Below are positions 1 through 8,896 of a DNA stretch of 64,000 nucleotides, in pieces (within the stretch, counting starts at the first letter, position 1; the number at the start of each line of letters is the position of its first letter). The DNA is taken from positions 260,690 through 324,689 of the forward strand of contig CAZAEW010000002.1 in assembly GCA_964484065.1 (NCBI GenBank), read 5' to 3'. Position numbers and translations under genes: made by a program. This DNA comes from JAEVLT01 sp964484065 (GTDB lineage: Bacteria > Bacillota > Bacilli > Bacillales > Cytobacillaceae). A model generated the notes under the pieces. It did no database searches, had not been told where the DNA came from, and saw only the letters and a list, made by a program, of their open reading frames with translations.

Positions 1-111
1 ATGTTTTCTTCACAGCTTTCCTGCGTATTCAAGATTGAAGCCCATTACAAAATACGAAGGAGTTTATAAACACAAATTTATAAAAACAACAGAAACAATG
101 AGCAATCATTG

Positions 112-141
112 AAAGCAGGCACTTTCCTGCTTTGTTTTTGT
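112..141 (+). terminator. Rho-independent terminator of the gene upstream of cmk
   Basis: The arms AAAGCAGG and CCTGCTTT enclose a short loop and are followed by a T-rich run. It closes whatever gene lies left of the window. No reading frame in bases 1-110 could be identified with confidence. Confidence 0.75.
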
Positions 142-173
142 TAAAAAGCAAATAAAAAAAGAATAGGCTTTTA

Positions 174-189
174 TGGTACAATATATAAT
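174..189 (+). promoter_or_regulatory. Candidate sigma-A promoter (-10 region) of cmk-plsC
   Basis: An extended -10-like TGGTACAAT (174-182) and a perfect TATAAT (184-189) lie about 45-60 bases before cmk. No convincing -35 is visible, so the exact promoter is uncertain. Confidence 0.4.
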
Positions 190-234
190 AGTAAAATTCA
201 TGCATAGACTGCTAGACAGGCATTAGGAGGAAAA

Positions 235-915
235 ATGAACAAGAAATTATCGATTGCCATTGACGGACCTGCAGCTGCCGGGAAAAGTACAGTAGCAAAA
301 ATTATCGCGGAGAAATTGTCCTTTGTATACATTGATACGGGGGCAATGTACCGTGCATTAACATATAAAGCTTTATTAAATCATGTTGACCTTGAAGATG
401 AACAGGCACTGGCGGCTGTTTTATTAAATACAAGTATCAGGCTGACTCCATCTGAAAGTGGACAATTGGTCTTCGTTGACCAGCAGAATGTAACGAGTGA
501 AATCCGTTCAGCAGCCGTTACAAATTCTGTATCCATTGTATCGAAACATCAAAAAGTACGGGAAGAAATGGTGAGAAGACAGCAGGAGTTTGCATCTGGA
601 GGCGGAGTTGTAATGGATGGGCGTGATATTGGCACCCATGTAATACCAGATGCAGAAGTAAAAGTTTTTCTTTTAGCCAGTGTTGAAGAGAGAGCCTTAA
701 GACGGCATGCCGAAAATCTCGAAAAGGGATTTACATCCAACTTGTCTCAATTAATGGAAGAGATTGCACGTAGGGATAAAATTGATTCAGAAAGAGAAAT
801 AGCGCCATTAAAAAAAGCAGACGATGCAATTGAAATGGATACAACCTCATTAACAATAGAAGATGTCGTAGAAAAAATTATGGATCTTGTCCATGAAAGG
901 ATGGAAAGAGTTTGA
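235..915 (+). CDS. cmk: Cytidylate kinase (CMP kinase)
   Basis: Phosphorylates CMP and dCMP with ATP in the cytoplasm, recycling pyrimidine nucleotides from RNA and phospholipid turnover. The 226-residue length is normal for the family. The P-loop GPAAAGKST lies at residues 11-19, followed by the IDTGAMYRA segment and the GRDIGT motif typical of CMP kinases. The ATG start has an AGGAGG four bases upstream. The stop codon overlaps the TTG start of plsC (TTGA), so the two are translationally coupled. Assignment rests on clear family motifs and on the Bacillus gene neighbourhood. Confidence 0.97.
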   Translation: MNKKLSIAIDGPAAAGKSTVAKIIAEKLSFVYIDTGAMYRALTYKALLNHVDLEDEQALAAVLLNTSIRLTPSESGQLVFVDQQNVTSEIRSAAVTNSVSIVSKHQKVREEMVRRQQEFASGGGVVMDGRDIGTHVIPDAEVKVFLLASVEERALRRHAENLEKGFTSNLSQLMEEIARRDKIDSEREIAPLKKADDAIEMDTTSLTIEDVVEKIMDLVHERMERV

Positions 916-1505
916 CGTTTTATAGATTTGCAAAAGCGGTTGTGAATTCGATTTTTAAACCGCTATACAGAATTGAAGCAATCGGATTGGAGAATTTTCC
1001 CGAAGAAGGGGGAGTATTGCTCTGCGCCAATCATATTTCTAATTTTGATCCAATCGTCGTAGGTATTTTGCCAAAAAGAGATGTCTATTATATGGCAAAA
1101 GAGGAATTGTTTAAAGTTCCTGTTTTTGGGAAAATCGTCGCCATGTGCAATGCATTTCCCGTGAAAAGAGGAATGAGTGACCGGGAGGCTCTCCGTAAAG
1201 GGCTGAGCGTTTTAAAAGAAGGCCATGTTCTTGGACTTTTCCCGGAGGGACATAGAAGTAAAACAGGGGAACTTGGTAAAGGTTTAGCAGGCGCCGGATT
1301 TTTTGCATTAAAAACAGATGCTCAAGTAGTGCCATGTGCGATTATCGGACCATACCGCACTTTCCGAAAATTAAGGGTTGTTTATGGGAAACCAATGGAC
1401 ATGACAGATTTGCGAAAATCAAAAGCTTCAGCTGAACAAGTTACTGAATTAATTATGGCAGAAATCCATAAACTTATTAAAGAGTATAAAGAGTTTTCCG
1501 CTTGA
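912..1505 (+). CDS. plsC: 1-acyl-sn-glycerol-3-phosphate acyltransferase
   Basis: Adds the second acyl chain to lysophosphatidic acid, giving phosphatidic acid at the inner face of the membrane. The acyltransferase signature HX4D is seen as NHISNFD (H41, D46), and the substrate-binding FPEGHRS motif lies around residues 110-116. The 197-residue length is typical of the short PlsC form. It starts with TTG, overlapping the cmk stop by four bases, with AAGGATGG upstream as a modest ribosome binding site. A cmk-plsC-S1 order is common in Bacillaceae outside B. subtilis, where plsC lies elsewhere. Confidence 0.93.
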   Translation: MTFYRFAKAVVNSIFKPLYRIEAIGLENFPEEGGVLLCANHISNFDPIVVGILPKRDVYYMAKEELFKVPVFGKIVAMCNAFPVKRGMSDREALRKGLSVLKEGHVLGLFPEGHRSKTGELGKGLAGAGFFALKTDAQVVPCAIIGPYRTFRKLRVVYGKPMDMTDLRKSKASAEQVTELIMAEIHKLIKEYKEFSA

Positions 1506-1641
1506 CAAAACAGGCTATTTATAAGAAGTTAATAAAAAGAGACTTTTTTCAAGCTTAATTGGTTTCCTTATCTTGTTTTTACATATGGTGTTGGTGACTG
1601 ACACTATATTTTTGCAGTTAATGGATTAAGGAGGAGTACAT

Positions 1642-2781
1642 ATGTCAGAAGATATGAATCAAGTGGAAGTAAAGAATTTCGAAGTTGGAGACAAAGTAAC
1701 AGGGCAAGTTACAAAAGTGGAAGAAAAACAGGTTATTGTTGACATTCAAGATTGTAAACTTGATGGAATTATTCCGATTAGTGAGCTTTCAAGCCTCCAT
1801 ATTGAAAAGGCTTCAGATGCTGTTTCCGTTGGGGACGAACTGCAATTAGAGGTTTTAAAAGTGGAGGAAGAAGCTTTAATTCTTTCAAAAAGAAAAGCGG
1901 ATGCAGAAAAAGCATGGGAAAATCTTGAAGAAAAATTTAAGAATGGTGTAGTGTTTGATGCAGAAGTAAAAGACGTGGTAAAAGGCGGTCTTGTGGTCGA
2001 TCTTGGTGTGCGCGGCTTTATTCCGGCATCGCTCGTTGAAGCACACTTTGTTGAGGATTTCTCCGATTATAAAGGTAAGACACTTTCTTTTAAAATTGTT
2101 GAGTTAGATAAAGAAAAAAATCGTCTTATCTTATCTCACCGTGCTGTTATTGAGCAAGAAAAGGGAAAGAAAAAACAAAATCTGCTTGATTCTCTGTCCG
2201 TAGGACAAGTACTTGAAGGTACAGTCCAAAGGATTACTGACTTCGGAGCATTCGTTGACCTTGGCGGGCTGGATGGTTTAGTTCATATTTCACAATTGTC
2301 CCATCAGCATGTGAATAAACCGTCTGAAGTGGTTCAAGAAGGCCAAAAGGTCAAAGTAAAGATCTTGAATGTTGATCGTGATAACGAACGGATTTCGTTA
2401 TCCATCAAAGATACTCTTCCTGGGCCATGGGCTGATATCGCAAACAGGGCACCAAAAGGCAGTACATTAACAGGTGTTGTAAAAAGATTGGTTTCTTACG
2501 GCGCTTTTGTTGAAGTCTTTCCAGGTGTAGAAGGTCTTGTTCATATTTCACAAATTGCCCATAAGCATATAGCCACACCTCATGAAGTTTTAAAAGAAGG
2601 ACAGGAAGTTCAAGTTAAAGTATTAGATGTAAATGAAGCTGACCAGCGGCTTTCGTTAAGCATTAAGGAGCTTCTGGAAAAAGATGTTGAAGAAAACCTG
2701 GATTATCAGCTTCCTGAGGAGTCAAAGGGTTTTCAGCTTGGAGAAGTAATTGGTGATCAATTAAAGAATCTTAAAAAGTAA
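1642..2781 (+). CDS. rpsA: S1-domain RNA-binding protein (ribosomal protein S1 homologue, YpfD)
   Basis: RNA-binding protein made of four S1 (OB-fold) repeats, at roughly residues 14-84, 99-170, 187-257 and 272-344. The last two carry the classic GLVHISQ signature. The 379-residue length matches the low-GC Gram-positive YpfD type, which is shorter than the six-repeat S1 of E. coli. Members of this group are annotated as S1 but are not firmly established as stoichiometric ribosomal proteins. The ATG start is preceded by AAGGAGGA. It sits after cmk-plsC with a 136-base gap in which no clear promoter stands out. Confidence 0.93.
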   Translation: MSEDMNQVEVKNFEVGDKVTGQVTKVEEKQVIVDIQDCKLDGIIPISELSSLHIEKASDAVSVGDELQLEVLKVEEEALILSKRKADAEKAWENLEEKFKNGVVFDAEVKDVVKGGLVVDLGVRGFIPASLVEAHFVEDFSDYKGKTLSFKIVELDKEKNRLILSHRAVIEQEKGKKKQNLLDSLSVGQVLEGTVQRITDFGAFVDLGGLDGLVHISQLSHQHVNKPSEVVQEGQKVKVKILNVDRDNERISLSIKDTLPGPWADIANRAPKGSTLTGVVKRLVSYGAFVEVFPGVEGLVHISQIAHKHIATPHEVLKEGQEVQVKVLDVNEADQRLSLSIKELLEKDVEENLDYQLPEESKGFQLGEVIGDQLKNLKK

Positions 2782-2793
2782 TGGTGATACTTA

Positions 2794-3855
2794 GTGTCTA
2801 GATCGGAACGAAAATGGGAGCATATAAACCTTGCCCTTGAAATGGGACAAATGTTGGGAACAGCTTTAGAAGATATCCATTTCATTCACCAAAGCTTACC
2901 GGAAATCAATTTGGATGACGTTCAATTCGAACATTCACTTGGCGAACTTTCTTTGAGTTCGCCAATTTTTATCAATGCCATGACAGGAGGCGGCGGTGAA
3001 AAAACGTACCGGATCAATAAGGAACTTGCTGCTGTTGCAAAACTAACGGGAGTTCCTATGGCGGTGGGATCCCAAATGGCTGCAATAAAAGACCCTTGTG
3101 AGCGCTATACTTATCAGGTCGTGCGAAAAGAAAACCCTAATGGGGTTATTATTGCCAATTTAGGAAGTGAAGCAGCCGTTGAACAGGCAATGGCAGCCAT
3201 TGACATGCTTGATGCAAATGCCTTGCAGATTCATTTAAATGCTGTTCAGGAACTAACGATGCCTGAAGGGGAACGTGAATTTTCCGGTGTCTTAAAAAGA
3301 ATAGAAAAGATAATGAACAAAGTGAATGTGCCTGTTATTGTGAAAGAGGTAGGCTTTGGTATGAGTCGCGAAACGGTTTCCGCCCTTGCTTCAATCGGTG
3401 TTTCAATCGTCGATATTGGGGGATTTGGCGGTACAAATTTCGCTGAAATCGAAAATAAACGCAGGGAAGAATCATTTCCCTTTTTTAACCAGTGGGGGAT
3501 ACCAACCGCTATTTCAATTATTGAAGCAGCCAGTACTGCAGTCCCTAACTTGAACATCATTGGATCTGGAGGGATTCGAAGCAGTCTTGACATTGCCAAA
3601 GCCATCAGCATCGGAGCAGATGCCGTTGGAATGGCGGGTGTTTTCTTGAAGACTCTTTTGGAAAAAGGAGCTGAATCCTTGCAGAAGGATATTGAAAGAC
3701 TTCATAAAGAATTAGCAGTTATTATGGCAGCATTAGGGGCAAGGACGATTGCACAGCTGAAAAACGCCCCTTTAATCATATCGGGAGAATGCAATCATTG
3801 GCTAACACAAAGAGGGATTGATACGAAGTCATTTAGTCAAAGAAAAATTAGATAG
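2794..3855 (+). CDS. fni: Type 2 isopentenyl-diphosphate delta-isomerase (FMN-dependent)
   Basis: Interconverts isopentenyl and dimethylallyl diphosphate using reduced FMN, supplying starter units for heptaprenyl and undecaprenyl diphosphate. The protein is a 353-residue TIM barrel. Family landmarks are the N-terminal SRSERKWEH, the NAMTGGGG loop (about residue 63), the glycine-rich GGFGGTNFAEIE (about 208) and the flavin phosphate-binding GSGGIRSS near residue 254. The start is GTG, with GGTGAT a few bases upstream, directly after the S1 gene. A long imperfect hairpin terminator follows. It is metabolically linked to hepS/hepT further along. Confidence 0.95.
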   Translation: MSRSERKWEHINLALEMGQMLGTALEDIHFIHQSLPEINLDDVQFEHSLGELSLSSPIFINAMTGGGGEKTYRINKELAAVAKLTGVPMAVGSQMAAIKDPCERYTYQVVRKENPNGVIIANLGSEAAVEQAMAAIDMLDANALQIHLNAVQELTMPEGEREFSGVLKRIEKIMNKVNVPVIVKEVGFGMSRETVSALASIGVSIVDIGGFGGTNFAEIENKRREESFPFFNQWGIPTAISIIEAASTAVPNLNIIGSGGIRSSLDIAKAISIGADAVGMAGVFLKTLLEKGAESLQKDIERLHKELAVIMAALGARTIAQLKNAPLIISGECNHWLTQRGIDTKSFSQRKIR

Positions 3856-3867
3856 TAACAACAAGGG

Positions 3868-3935
3868 AGCCTGAAACTTCAATACTATGGCATATGTTGA
3901 TATGCTCGCAGCTTGAAGAAATCAGGCTATTTTAT
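3868..3935 (+). terminator. Terminator after fni
   Basis: A long imperfect hairpin: AGCCTGA pairs with TCAGGCT (3922-3928), inner arms CTTCAA and TTGAAG also pair, and ATTTTATT follows. Confidence 0.7.
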
Positions 3936-3953
3936 TAGTAGGAAACGAAAAGC

Positions 3954-4097
3954 TTAATCATATTTAGAGTCATTAAGAGATCTGGCTTCTTCCGGGCTTT
4001 GCAGTTTAGCTGCGCCGGGATAATGCAATGCCTGATCCCGGTCAGATTCGACTCTCCTGCTTGCTTTTAATTTTTTTTCTTGACGGTCCTTTCCCAT
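3954..4097 (-). CDS. ypzI: Small conserved protein, YpzI family
   Basis: A 47-residue hydrophilic protein read on the minus strand, beginning MGKDRQEKKL and containing RVESDRDQALHYPGAAKL. This closely resembles the YpzI family of Bacillus as I recall it, which sits in the same place between fni and yphA. Function is unknown. The ATG is preceded by GAGGAGGTG at a good distance. It is convergent with fni and divergent from yphA. Confidence 0.85.
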   Translation of the reverse strand: MGKDRQEKKLKASRRVESDRDQALHYPGAAKLQSPEEARSLNDSKYD

Positions 4098-4202
4098 GTC
4101 ATAACACCTCCTCTTTTTAAGATAATACATTACGAAAAGTTTATACGAATGAAGTATGAAACCTCCTTATATGTACCGATAATGCTTGATGAGGAGGGAG
4201 CG

Positions 4203-4817
4203 GTGAGCTTGAATGGATCAATGTTTCTTTGGATTTTTTGGACATTATGGGTTTACACAACATTCATTTTAAAAAAGAATCATCCTTATCGATTAAAATT
4301 ATCGGCAGCGGTTCTTATTGTCATTATTTTGGCCAATTTTCATTTAGCCGTTAGGGGCTTTGATATTTATACAGGCGGGTTATTTTTATTGATCATCTCC
4401 TATGCTTCTTTATTAAAATCTAAAAGAAGAGTCGTTTTTTATTATTTCATCTGTTCCATGATCGTTACGATTTCCTATGCTGCTTTTCATTTATTTGAAA
4501 TCTATGATCCCGCGTGGCTAATATTTAACAAAAAATGGATGGTTGGAATTTTAATCGGATATTTAGCAGTGCTCCTTCAAAATTCGCTGCAAGGCAGAAT
4601 GTTCATTATCACCAGTGGTACGATGCAAGGGGAAATTCTGTATGCTTTCATATTACAAAAATATCACTTTCCCTATCCCATTGGTTCTTTTGAATATTTG
4701 GACATATTTGCCTTAACGGTCGTTTTGGTGGCGGGCTGGAACTCCGTGGAAAATGCAAGTGCTTTTTTTGAGAATTATCTTCACTCAAGCCAAAAAAATA
4801 AACAAAAATCATCATAA
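4203..4817 (+). CDS. yphA: Integral membrane protein, YphA type
   Basis: Membrane protein of unknown function occupying the position of B. subtilis yphA, before der. About six hydrophobic stretches are visible, the first (FLWIFWTLWVYTTF) right after the start and others around LSAAVLIVIILA, GLFLLIISYASLL and VFYYFICSMIVTISYA. The upstream in-frame extension overlaps ypzI and lacks a ribosome binding site. GAGGAGGG at 4191-4198 favours GTG 4203 or TTG 4209, and GTG is used here. The protein would have 204 residues. Identity rests mainly on position and membrane topology. Confidence 0.75.
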   Translation: MSLNGSMFLWIFWTLWVYTTFILKKNHPYRLKLSAAVLIVIILANFHLAVRGFDIYTGGLFLLIISYASLLKSKRRVVFYYFICSMIVTISYAAFHLFEIYDPAWLIFNKKWMVGILIGYLAVLLQNSLQGRMFIITSGTMQGEILYAFILQKYHFPYPIGSFEYLDIFALTVVLVAGWNSVENASAFFENYLHSSQKNKQKSS

Positions 4818-4882
4818 ATCGTTTTGAACTATTGGTTACCATTGCAGTAAAGGTTTAACATTTGTTAAGATAATTGAGTTAG

Positions 4883-4909
4883 ACCCTTCAAGTTAGGAGG
4901 GTTTCTTTC
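4883..4909 (+). terminator. Possible weak terminator after yphA
   Basis: ACCCT and AGGGT enclose a ten-base loop and are followed by TTTCTTT. The stem is short. A possible der promoter (TTGCAG-N18-TAAGAT, ending 4871) lies just upstream, so the hairpin may instead sit in the der leader. Confidence 0.35.
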
Positions 4910-4984
4910 CGTATGACTCGTTATTTGCTGTGCAGAGCAGCTGGTAATAAAACAATATTTATTTCACATGAAAGGGTGATAAAA

Positions 4985-6295
4985 ATGGTGAAACCCGTAA
5001 TTGCAATCGTTGGCAGGCCGAATGTGGGGAAATCGACCATCTTTAACCGAATTGTAGGAGAACGAGTATCTATTGTGGAGGATGTTCCAGGAGTTACCCG
5101 TGATCGGATCTACAGTTCAGGCACATGGCTGACTCACGAATTTAATATTATTGATACGGGCGGTATCGATATTGGAGATGAACCGTTTTTAGAACAAATC
5201 CGCCAGCAGGCAGAAATAGCAATGGATGAAGCGGATGTGATCATTTTTTTAACAAACGGCAGAGAAGGAGTTACTGCTGCTGATGAAGAAGTAGCAAAGA
5301 TTTTGTATAAAACAAAAAAACCGGTTGTTTTGGGTGTGAATAAAATTGACAATCCTGAGATGCGCGGGCAGATTTACGATTTTTATTCACTGGGATTTGG
5401 CGAGCCGATTCCGATTTCAGGTTCCCACGGTTTGGGGCTTGGTGATTTATTGGACGAAGCTGCAAAGCATTTTTCAAAGCAAACTGTGCAGGAATACGAA
5501 GAAGATATGATAAAATTCAGCTTAATAGGGCGTCCGAATGTGGGGAAATCTTCATTAGTCAATGCGCTCCTCGGCGAAGAAAGGGTTATCGTAAGCGATA
5601 TTGCCGGTACAACAAGAGATGCCGTTGACTCTGTTTATACGTTTAACGGTCAAAGATATGTCATTATTGATACGGCTGGAATGCGCAAAAAAGGCAAGGT
5701 ATATGAAAGTACCGAAAAATACAGCGTTTTAAGAGCTTTAAGGGCCATTGAACGTTCAGATGTAGTGCTTGTTGTCTTGAATGGTGAAGAAGGAATTATC
5801 GAACAGGACAAGAAAATAGCGGGATATGCACATGAAGCTGGACGGGCCGTTGTTATCGTTGTAAATAAGTGGGATGCTGTTGAAAAAGATGAAAAAACAA
5901 TGAAAGAATTTGAACAAAAAATCCGGGATCATTTCCTGTTTCTTGATTATGCTCCAATTGTTTTCTTATCTGCAAAAACAAAAAAGCGAATACATACTTT
6001 ATTGCCTATGATCAATCTTGCAAGCGAAAATCACTCCATGCGGGTTGAAACAAGCGTCCTTAATGATATTATCATGGATGCAGTAGCGATGAACCCAACT
6101 CCGACGGATAAAGGAAAACGCTTAAAAATCTATTATGCAACACAGGTTTCTGTAAAACCGCCGACATTTGTTATTTTCGTAAATGAACCTGAATTATTGC
6201 ATTTCTCCTATGAACGTTTTCTTGAAAACCGGATTAGAGATGCTTTTGGCTTTGAAGGAACGCCAATTAAAATATTTGCTAGGGAAAGAAAATAA
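4985..6295 (+). CDS. der: Ribosome biogenesis GTPase Der (EngA)
   Basis: Essential double GTPase that acts in 50S subunit maturation. Two GTPase domains are visible: the first P-loop GRPNVGKST at residues 10-18 with NKID as G4, the second GRPNVGKSS near residues 182-190 with NKWD as G4. A C-terminal KH-like domain follows. The 436-residue length equals that of typical Bacillus Der. An upstream in-frame ATG (4913) would add 24 residues unlike the family, while ATG 4985 has AAAGGGTGA at the right spacing and begins MVKPVIAIVG. gpsA follows 20 bases later, as in B. subtilis. Confidence 0.96.
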   Translation: MVKPVIAIVGRPNVGKSTIFNRIVGERVSIVEDVPGVTRDRIYSSGTWLTHEFNIIDTGGIDIGDEPFLEQIRQQAEIAMDEADVIIFLTNGREGVTAADEEVAKILYKTKKPVVLGVNKIDNPEMRGQIYDFYSLGFGEPIPISGSHGLGLGDLLDEAAKHFSKQTVQEYEEDMIKFSLIGRPNVGKSSLVNALLGEERVIVSDIAGTTRDAVDSVYTFNGQRYVIIDTAGMRKKGKVYESTEKYSVLRALRAIERSDVVLVVLNGEEGIIEQDKKIAGYAHEAGRAVVIVVNKWDAVEKDEKTMKEFEQKIRDHFLFLDYAPIVFLSAKTKKRIHTLLPMINLASENHSMRVETSVLNDIIMDAVAMNPTPTDKGKRLKIYYATQVSVKPPTFVIFVNEPELLHFSYERFLENRIRDAFGFEGTPIKIFARERK

Positions 6296-6315
6296 AGAGA
6301 AGGTCGTGAAGGATA

Positions 6316-7374
6316 ATGAAACCGAAGGCAGAAAAAATAGCTGTGATTGGTGCTGGCAGCTGGGGGACAGCTCTTTCTATGGTGCTGTCCGATAATGGAC
6401 AGCAAGTAAAACTGTGGAGTCACAACGAAAAGCAAGTCCATGAAATCAATGAATATCATACAAATAAACGTTATTTGCCAGATATTACACTTCCTGAATC
6501 AATTGTTGCTTTTTATTCCCTTGCTGATGCTTTATCAGAAGTGGAAACGATCATTTTAGCTGTCCCAACAAAGGCAATCAGAGAAGTAGTTGGTAAAATT
6601 CGCGAAATTCAAAAAGAACCGCTGACGATCGTCCATGTCAGTAAAGGAATTGAGCCTGATTCGCTGTTAAGAATTTCGGAAATGATCAAGGAGGAAATGC
6701 CGCAGCATTTGTTAAAGGATCTGGTTGTCCTGTCCGGGCCAAGCCATGCTGAAGAAGTAAGTCTGAGACATCCGACAACGGTAGCCGTAACCTCTGAAAA
6801 CATGAGAGCAGCTGAAAAAATCCAAGACTTATTTATTAATCAAAATTTCCGTGTATATACCAATCCTGACGTAATTGGGGTTGAAATTGGGGGAGCATTA
6901 AAAAATATTATAGCTTTAGCAGTTGGAATTACGGATGGACTTGGATATGGGGATAATGCCAAAGCGGCCTTAATTACTCGGGGATTAGCAGAAATCGCCA
7001 GGCTTGGAACAAAGATGGGTGCCAATCCGCTGACTTTTTCCGGCTTAACTGGGATTGGTGATTTAATTGTTACATGTACGAGTGTTCATTCCCGTAACTG
7101 GAGGGCCGGGAATATGCTTGGGAAGGGACAAACCTTGGAGGAAGTACTTGATAAGATGGGAATGGTCGTAGAAGGTGTTCGGACGACTAAAGCCGCTTAT
7201 CAGCTGGCTGAAAAATATCATGTTTCAATGCCGATTACAAAGGCGCTTTATCATGTCCTGTTTGATGGAGGCAATCCTAAAGAAGCCACAGATGTGTTAA
7301 TGGCACGCGGCAAAACTAATGAAATGGATGATTTAATCAATATTTTAGGAGAAAGACTTACCGAAGAGGAATAA
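6316..7374 (+). CDS. gpsA: Glycerol-3-phosphate dehydrogenase [NAD(P)+]
   Basis: Reduces dihydroxyacetone phosphate to sn-glycerol 3-phosphate, the backbone for phospholipids, so it supplies the PlsX/Y-PlsC route. The Rossmann motif GAGSWG is at residues 12-17. The catalytic lysine lies in GGALKNIIALAVG (about residue 196), followed by the substrate-binding GLAEIARLG. The 352-residue length is normal. The ATG start follows GAAGGA and lies 20 bases after der, suggesting one transcript. A strong terminator is found about 120 bases downstream. Confidence 0.96.
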   Translation: MKPKAEKIAVIGAGSWGTALSMVLSDNGQQVKLWSHNEKQVHEINEYHTNKRYLPDITLPESIVAFYSLADALSEVETIILAVPTKAIREVVGKIREIQKEPLTIVHVSKGIEPDSLLRISEMIKEEMPQHLLKDLVVLSGPSHAEEVSLRHPTTVAVTSENMRAAEKIQDLFINQNFRVYTNPDVIGVEIGGALKNIIALAVGITDGLGYGDNAKAALITRGLAEIARLGTKMGANPLTFSGLTGIGDLIVTCTSVHSRNWRAGNMLGKGQTLEEVLDKMGMVVEGVRTTKAAYQLAEKYHVSMPITKALYHVLFDGGNPKEATDVLMARGKTNEMDDLINILGERLTEEE

Positions 7375-7494
7375 TAATGATAAATAGTCATGAAAATTAG
7401 GCATTCGAGGATACGATTTTTACTGTCTTTGCATACAATGCATCGAAACAGCCTTGTAAAATGAAATGGGAGTATGGGTTGTATAGTCGTCATT

Positions 7495-7540
7495 AGACTG
7501 AAGAAAGAGTCTCGCCCCTCTTTCTTCAGTCTTTTCTTTT
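7495..7540 (+). terminator. Strong terminator after gpsA
   Basis: GACTGAAGAAAGAG pairs with CTCTTTCTTCAGTC around a short loop, followed by TTTTCTTTT. Confidence 0.92.
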
Positions 7541-7660
7541 GCTAAAAGAATCAATTTTTTAGCAAAATTTATTCTGTCCTTATATGTGTAAGGTCAACAA
7601 AGATCTTTTCTGCGATTTTAGGCTTGCCTCATCCGACCGGTTTTCTATATAACGAACGTA

Positions 7661-7669
7661 TGGTATAAT
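7661..7669 (+). promoter_or_regulatory. Extended -10 promoter of yphE-yphF
   Basis: TGGTATAAT is a perfect extended -10 element 28 bases before the yphE start. No good -35 is apparent, which is tolerated by extended -10 promoters. Confidence 0.6.
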
Positions 7670-7696
7670 TACTTTCATAGAAAAGGGGGGCTGTTT

Positions 7697-7882
7697 ATGT
7701 CGCCAGCCATGTTAAAAATGTGGATTTCAATAGCTGGAATGGGATTAATGTTTCTTGCAATTCTAATGATTTATTTAAGCCGATACAAGTCAAAAGGCAT
7801 ACTTAAAATCCTCACGGCAGCAGTTGCCTACCTGTTTATGATTATCTCCGGCCTCTCGATTATTATTGTTCTTTTTAGTTGA
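7697..7882 (+). CDS. yphE: Small membrane protein, DUF2768 (YphE)
   Basis: A 61-residue protein with two hydrophobic segments (about residues 8-26 and 37-59) separated by the basic loop SRYKSKG. It matches the YphE/DUF2768 family in size, topology and location upstream of yphF and spoIVA. The function is unknown. AAGGGGGG lies seven bases before the ATG. It probably shares a transcript with yphF, which begins 25 bases after its stop. Confidence 0.85.
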   Translation: MSPAMLKMWISIAGMGLMFLAILMIYLSRYKSKGILKILTAAVAYLFMIISGLSIIIVLFS

Positions 7883-7907
7883 TCACTACATAAAAAGGAT
7901 TGATTGC

Positions 7908-8630
7908 ATGAGGATAAAGATTGTTCTCTTGATATTCATTTTTACTTCAATTTTTCTTACAGGCTGTATGTACCCTAAAGCGAACCTTGCTAAAAATCAA
8001 ATACCTTACAAAGATCAATTACAGTCTGTGCAAACGGCTGTCGATAGTTTTAGGAAAGAAAACGGAGGTATTCTTCCAATTAAGACAAAGCCTCAAGACA
8101 CGCCAATTTATCAAAAATATCCAATTGACTTTAACAAACTGATTCCCAAATATTTAGCTGAGCCTCCTGGAAACGCATATGAAAACGGAGGGATTTTTGA
8201 ATATGTTTTAGTTGATGCTGAAACGAAACCAACCGTTAAATTATTTGATCTTCGAATTGCTCAAACCATTCAAGAAATAAAATTGAGAATAAAGGCAGGC
8301 GGATATCCGCCCTACAAAAAGCGGCTGTCTAAAAATGTTTATTCTCTCGATTTTAAAAAGCTGGGGTATAATGAAATACCTTATGCTGTCAGTCCGTATA
8401 CCAAGCAAAAACTCCCGTTTGTAATATCAGCGGATACAGAAGTATATGTTGATTACCGGGCTGATTTAGAAAAAGCGCTAAAGCAGCAAGGAGCTTTTTA
8501 TGGAAAATTCGGAGAGGATATCCGTCCGCTTTTAGTGAAAAATTCTATGTTTGTCCCAGCGTATTCCCTGCCTTATACTTTTGAATCTCAATCGAAAAAG
8601 CCCGTCTTTTTGGACCAACAGAGCAAGTAG
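7908..8630 (+). CDS. yphF: Putative lipoprotein YphF
   Basis: A 240-residue exported lipoprotein. The N-terminus has a charged start, a hydrophobic core and the lipobox LTGC, so the cysteine at about residue 18 would be lipidated and the mature protein anchored outside the membrane. The rest is hydrophilic with no recognised catalytic motif. ATG 7908 is chosen because AAGGA is eight bases upstream and the resulting signal peptide is canonical; a frame extension to 7866 overlaps yphE. It corresponds in place and size to B. subtilis YphF, whose role is unknown. Confidence 0.85.
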   Translation: MRIKIVLLIFIFTSIFLTGCMYPKANLAKNQIPYKDQLQSVQTAVDSFRKENGGILPIKTKPQDTPIYQKYPIDFNKLIPKYLAEPPGNAYENGGIFEYVLVDAETKPTVKLFDLRIAQTIQEIKLRIKAGGYPPYKKRLSKNVYSLDFKKLGYNEIPYAVSPYTKQKLPFVISADTEVYVDYRADLEKALKQQGAFYGKFGEDIRPLLVKNSMFVPAYSLPYTFESQSKKPVFLDQQSK

Positions 8631-8661
8631 AGGATTCTTTTCAAACTCATCAAAGTGTCAT

Positions 8662-8708
8662 AACCCTTTTCTTACGAAATATATTGTAGGAGAAGGGTTT
8701 TTTCTTTA
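8662..8708 (+). terminator. Terminator after yphF
   Basis: AACCCTTTTCTTAC pairs imperfectly with GTAGGAGAAGGGTT, followed by TTTTCTTT. Confidence 0.85.
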
Positions 8709-8798
8709 AATCCTCGCTTGTTAAATCCTTAAATTGGAAAATAACATAATGAAAATCCGCTCATTTTTAATAAGGAGGTAAATAATTTTTCAAAATTG

Positions 8799-8829
8799 TC
8801 ATATTAACATAGGACAACATCATAAACAT
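8799..8829 (+). promoter_or_regulatory. Candidate sigma-E promoter of spoIVA
   Basis: TCATATT at -35 fits the sigma-E consensus KMATATT exactly. After 15 bases comes CATAAACA, which resembles the -10 consensus CATACAHT at six of eight positions. spoIVA is a known sigma-E gene in B. subtilis. Confidence 0.6.
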
Positions 8830-8896
8830 ATAATGTCCAAAAATACCTAATAAAGGATATTATTATCCCACTAACTCATGATCGGGAGGGGATCAT

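Larger units (their letters stand above)
7375..7696. other. Intergenic region gpsA-yphE (about 320 bases)
   Basis: Holds the gpsA terminator (7495-7540) and an extended -10 promoter for yphE (7661-7669). The first 110 bases show no convincing gene; the short frames there lack ribosome binding sites. Confidence 0.6.

Noticed and set aside
1..110. C-terminal end of a ypfA-like gene at the left edge
   Set aside because: None of the three plus-strand frames resembles the end of the YpfA/PilZ protein expected upstream of cmk, so no partial gene is claimed.
7653..7666. CGAAC-GTAT-GGTAT upstream of yphE as a possible LexA box
   Set aside because: Only the left half-site fits; the right half has several mismatches and overlaps an ordinary extended -10.
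8773..8850. A perfect AAGGAGGT followed by a 21-codon frame starting with ATT, upstream of spoIVA
   Set aside because: No ATG, GTG or TTG stands at the right distance, ATT starts are extremely rare, and the frame covers the sigma-E promoter candidate. The Shine-Dalgarno match is probably chance in AG-rich DNA.
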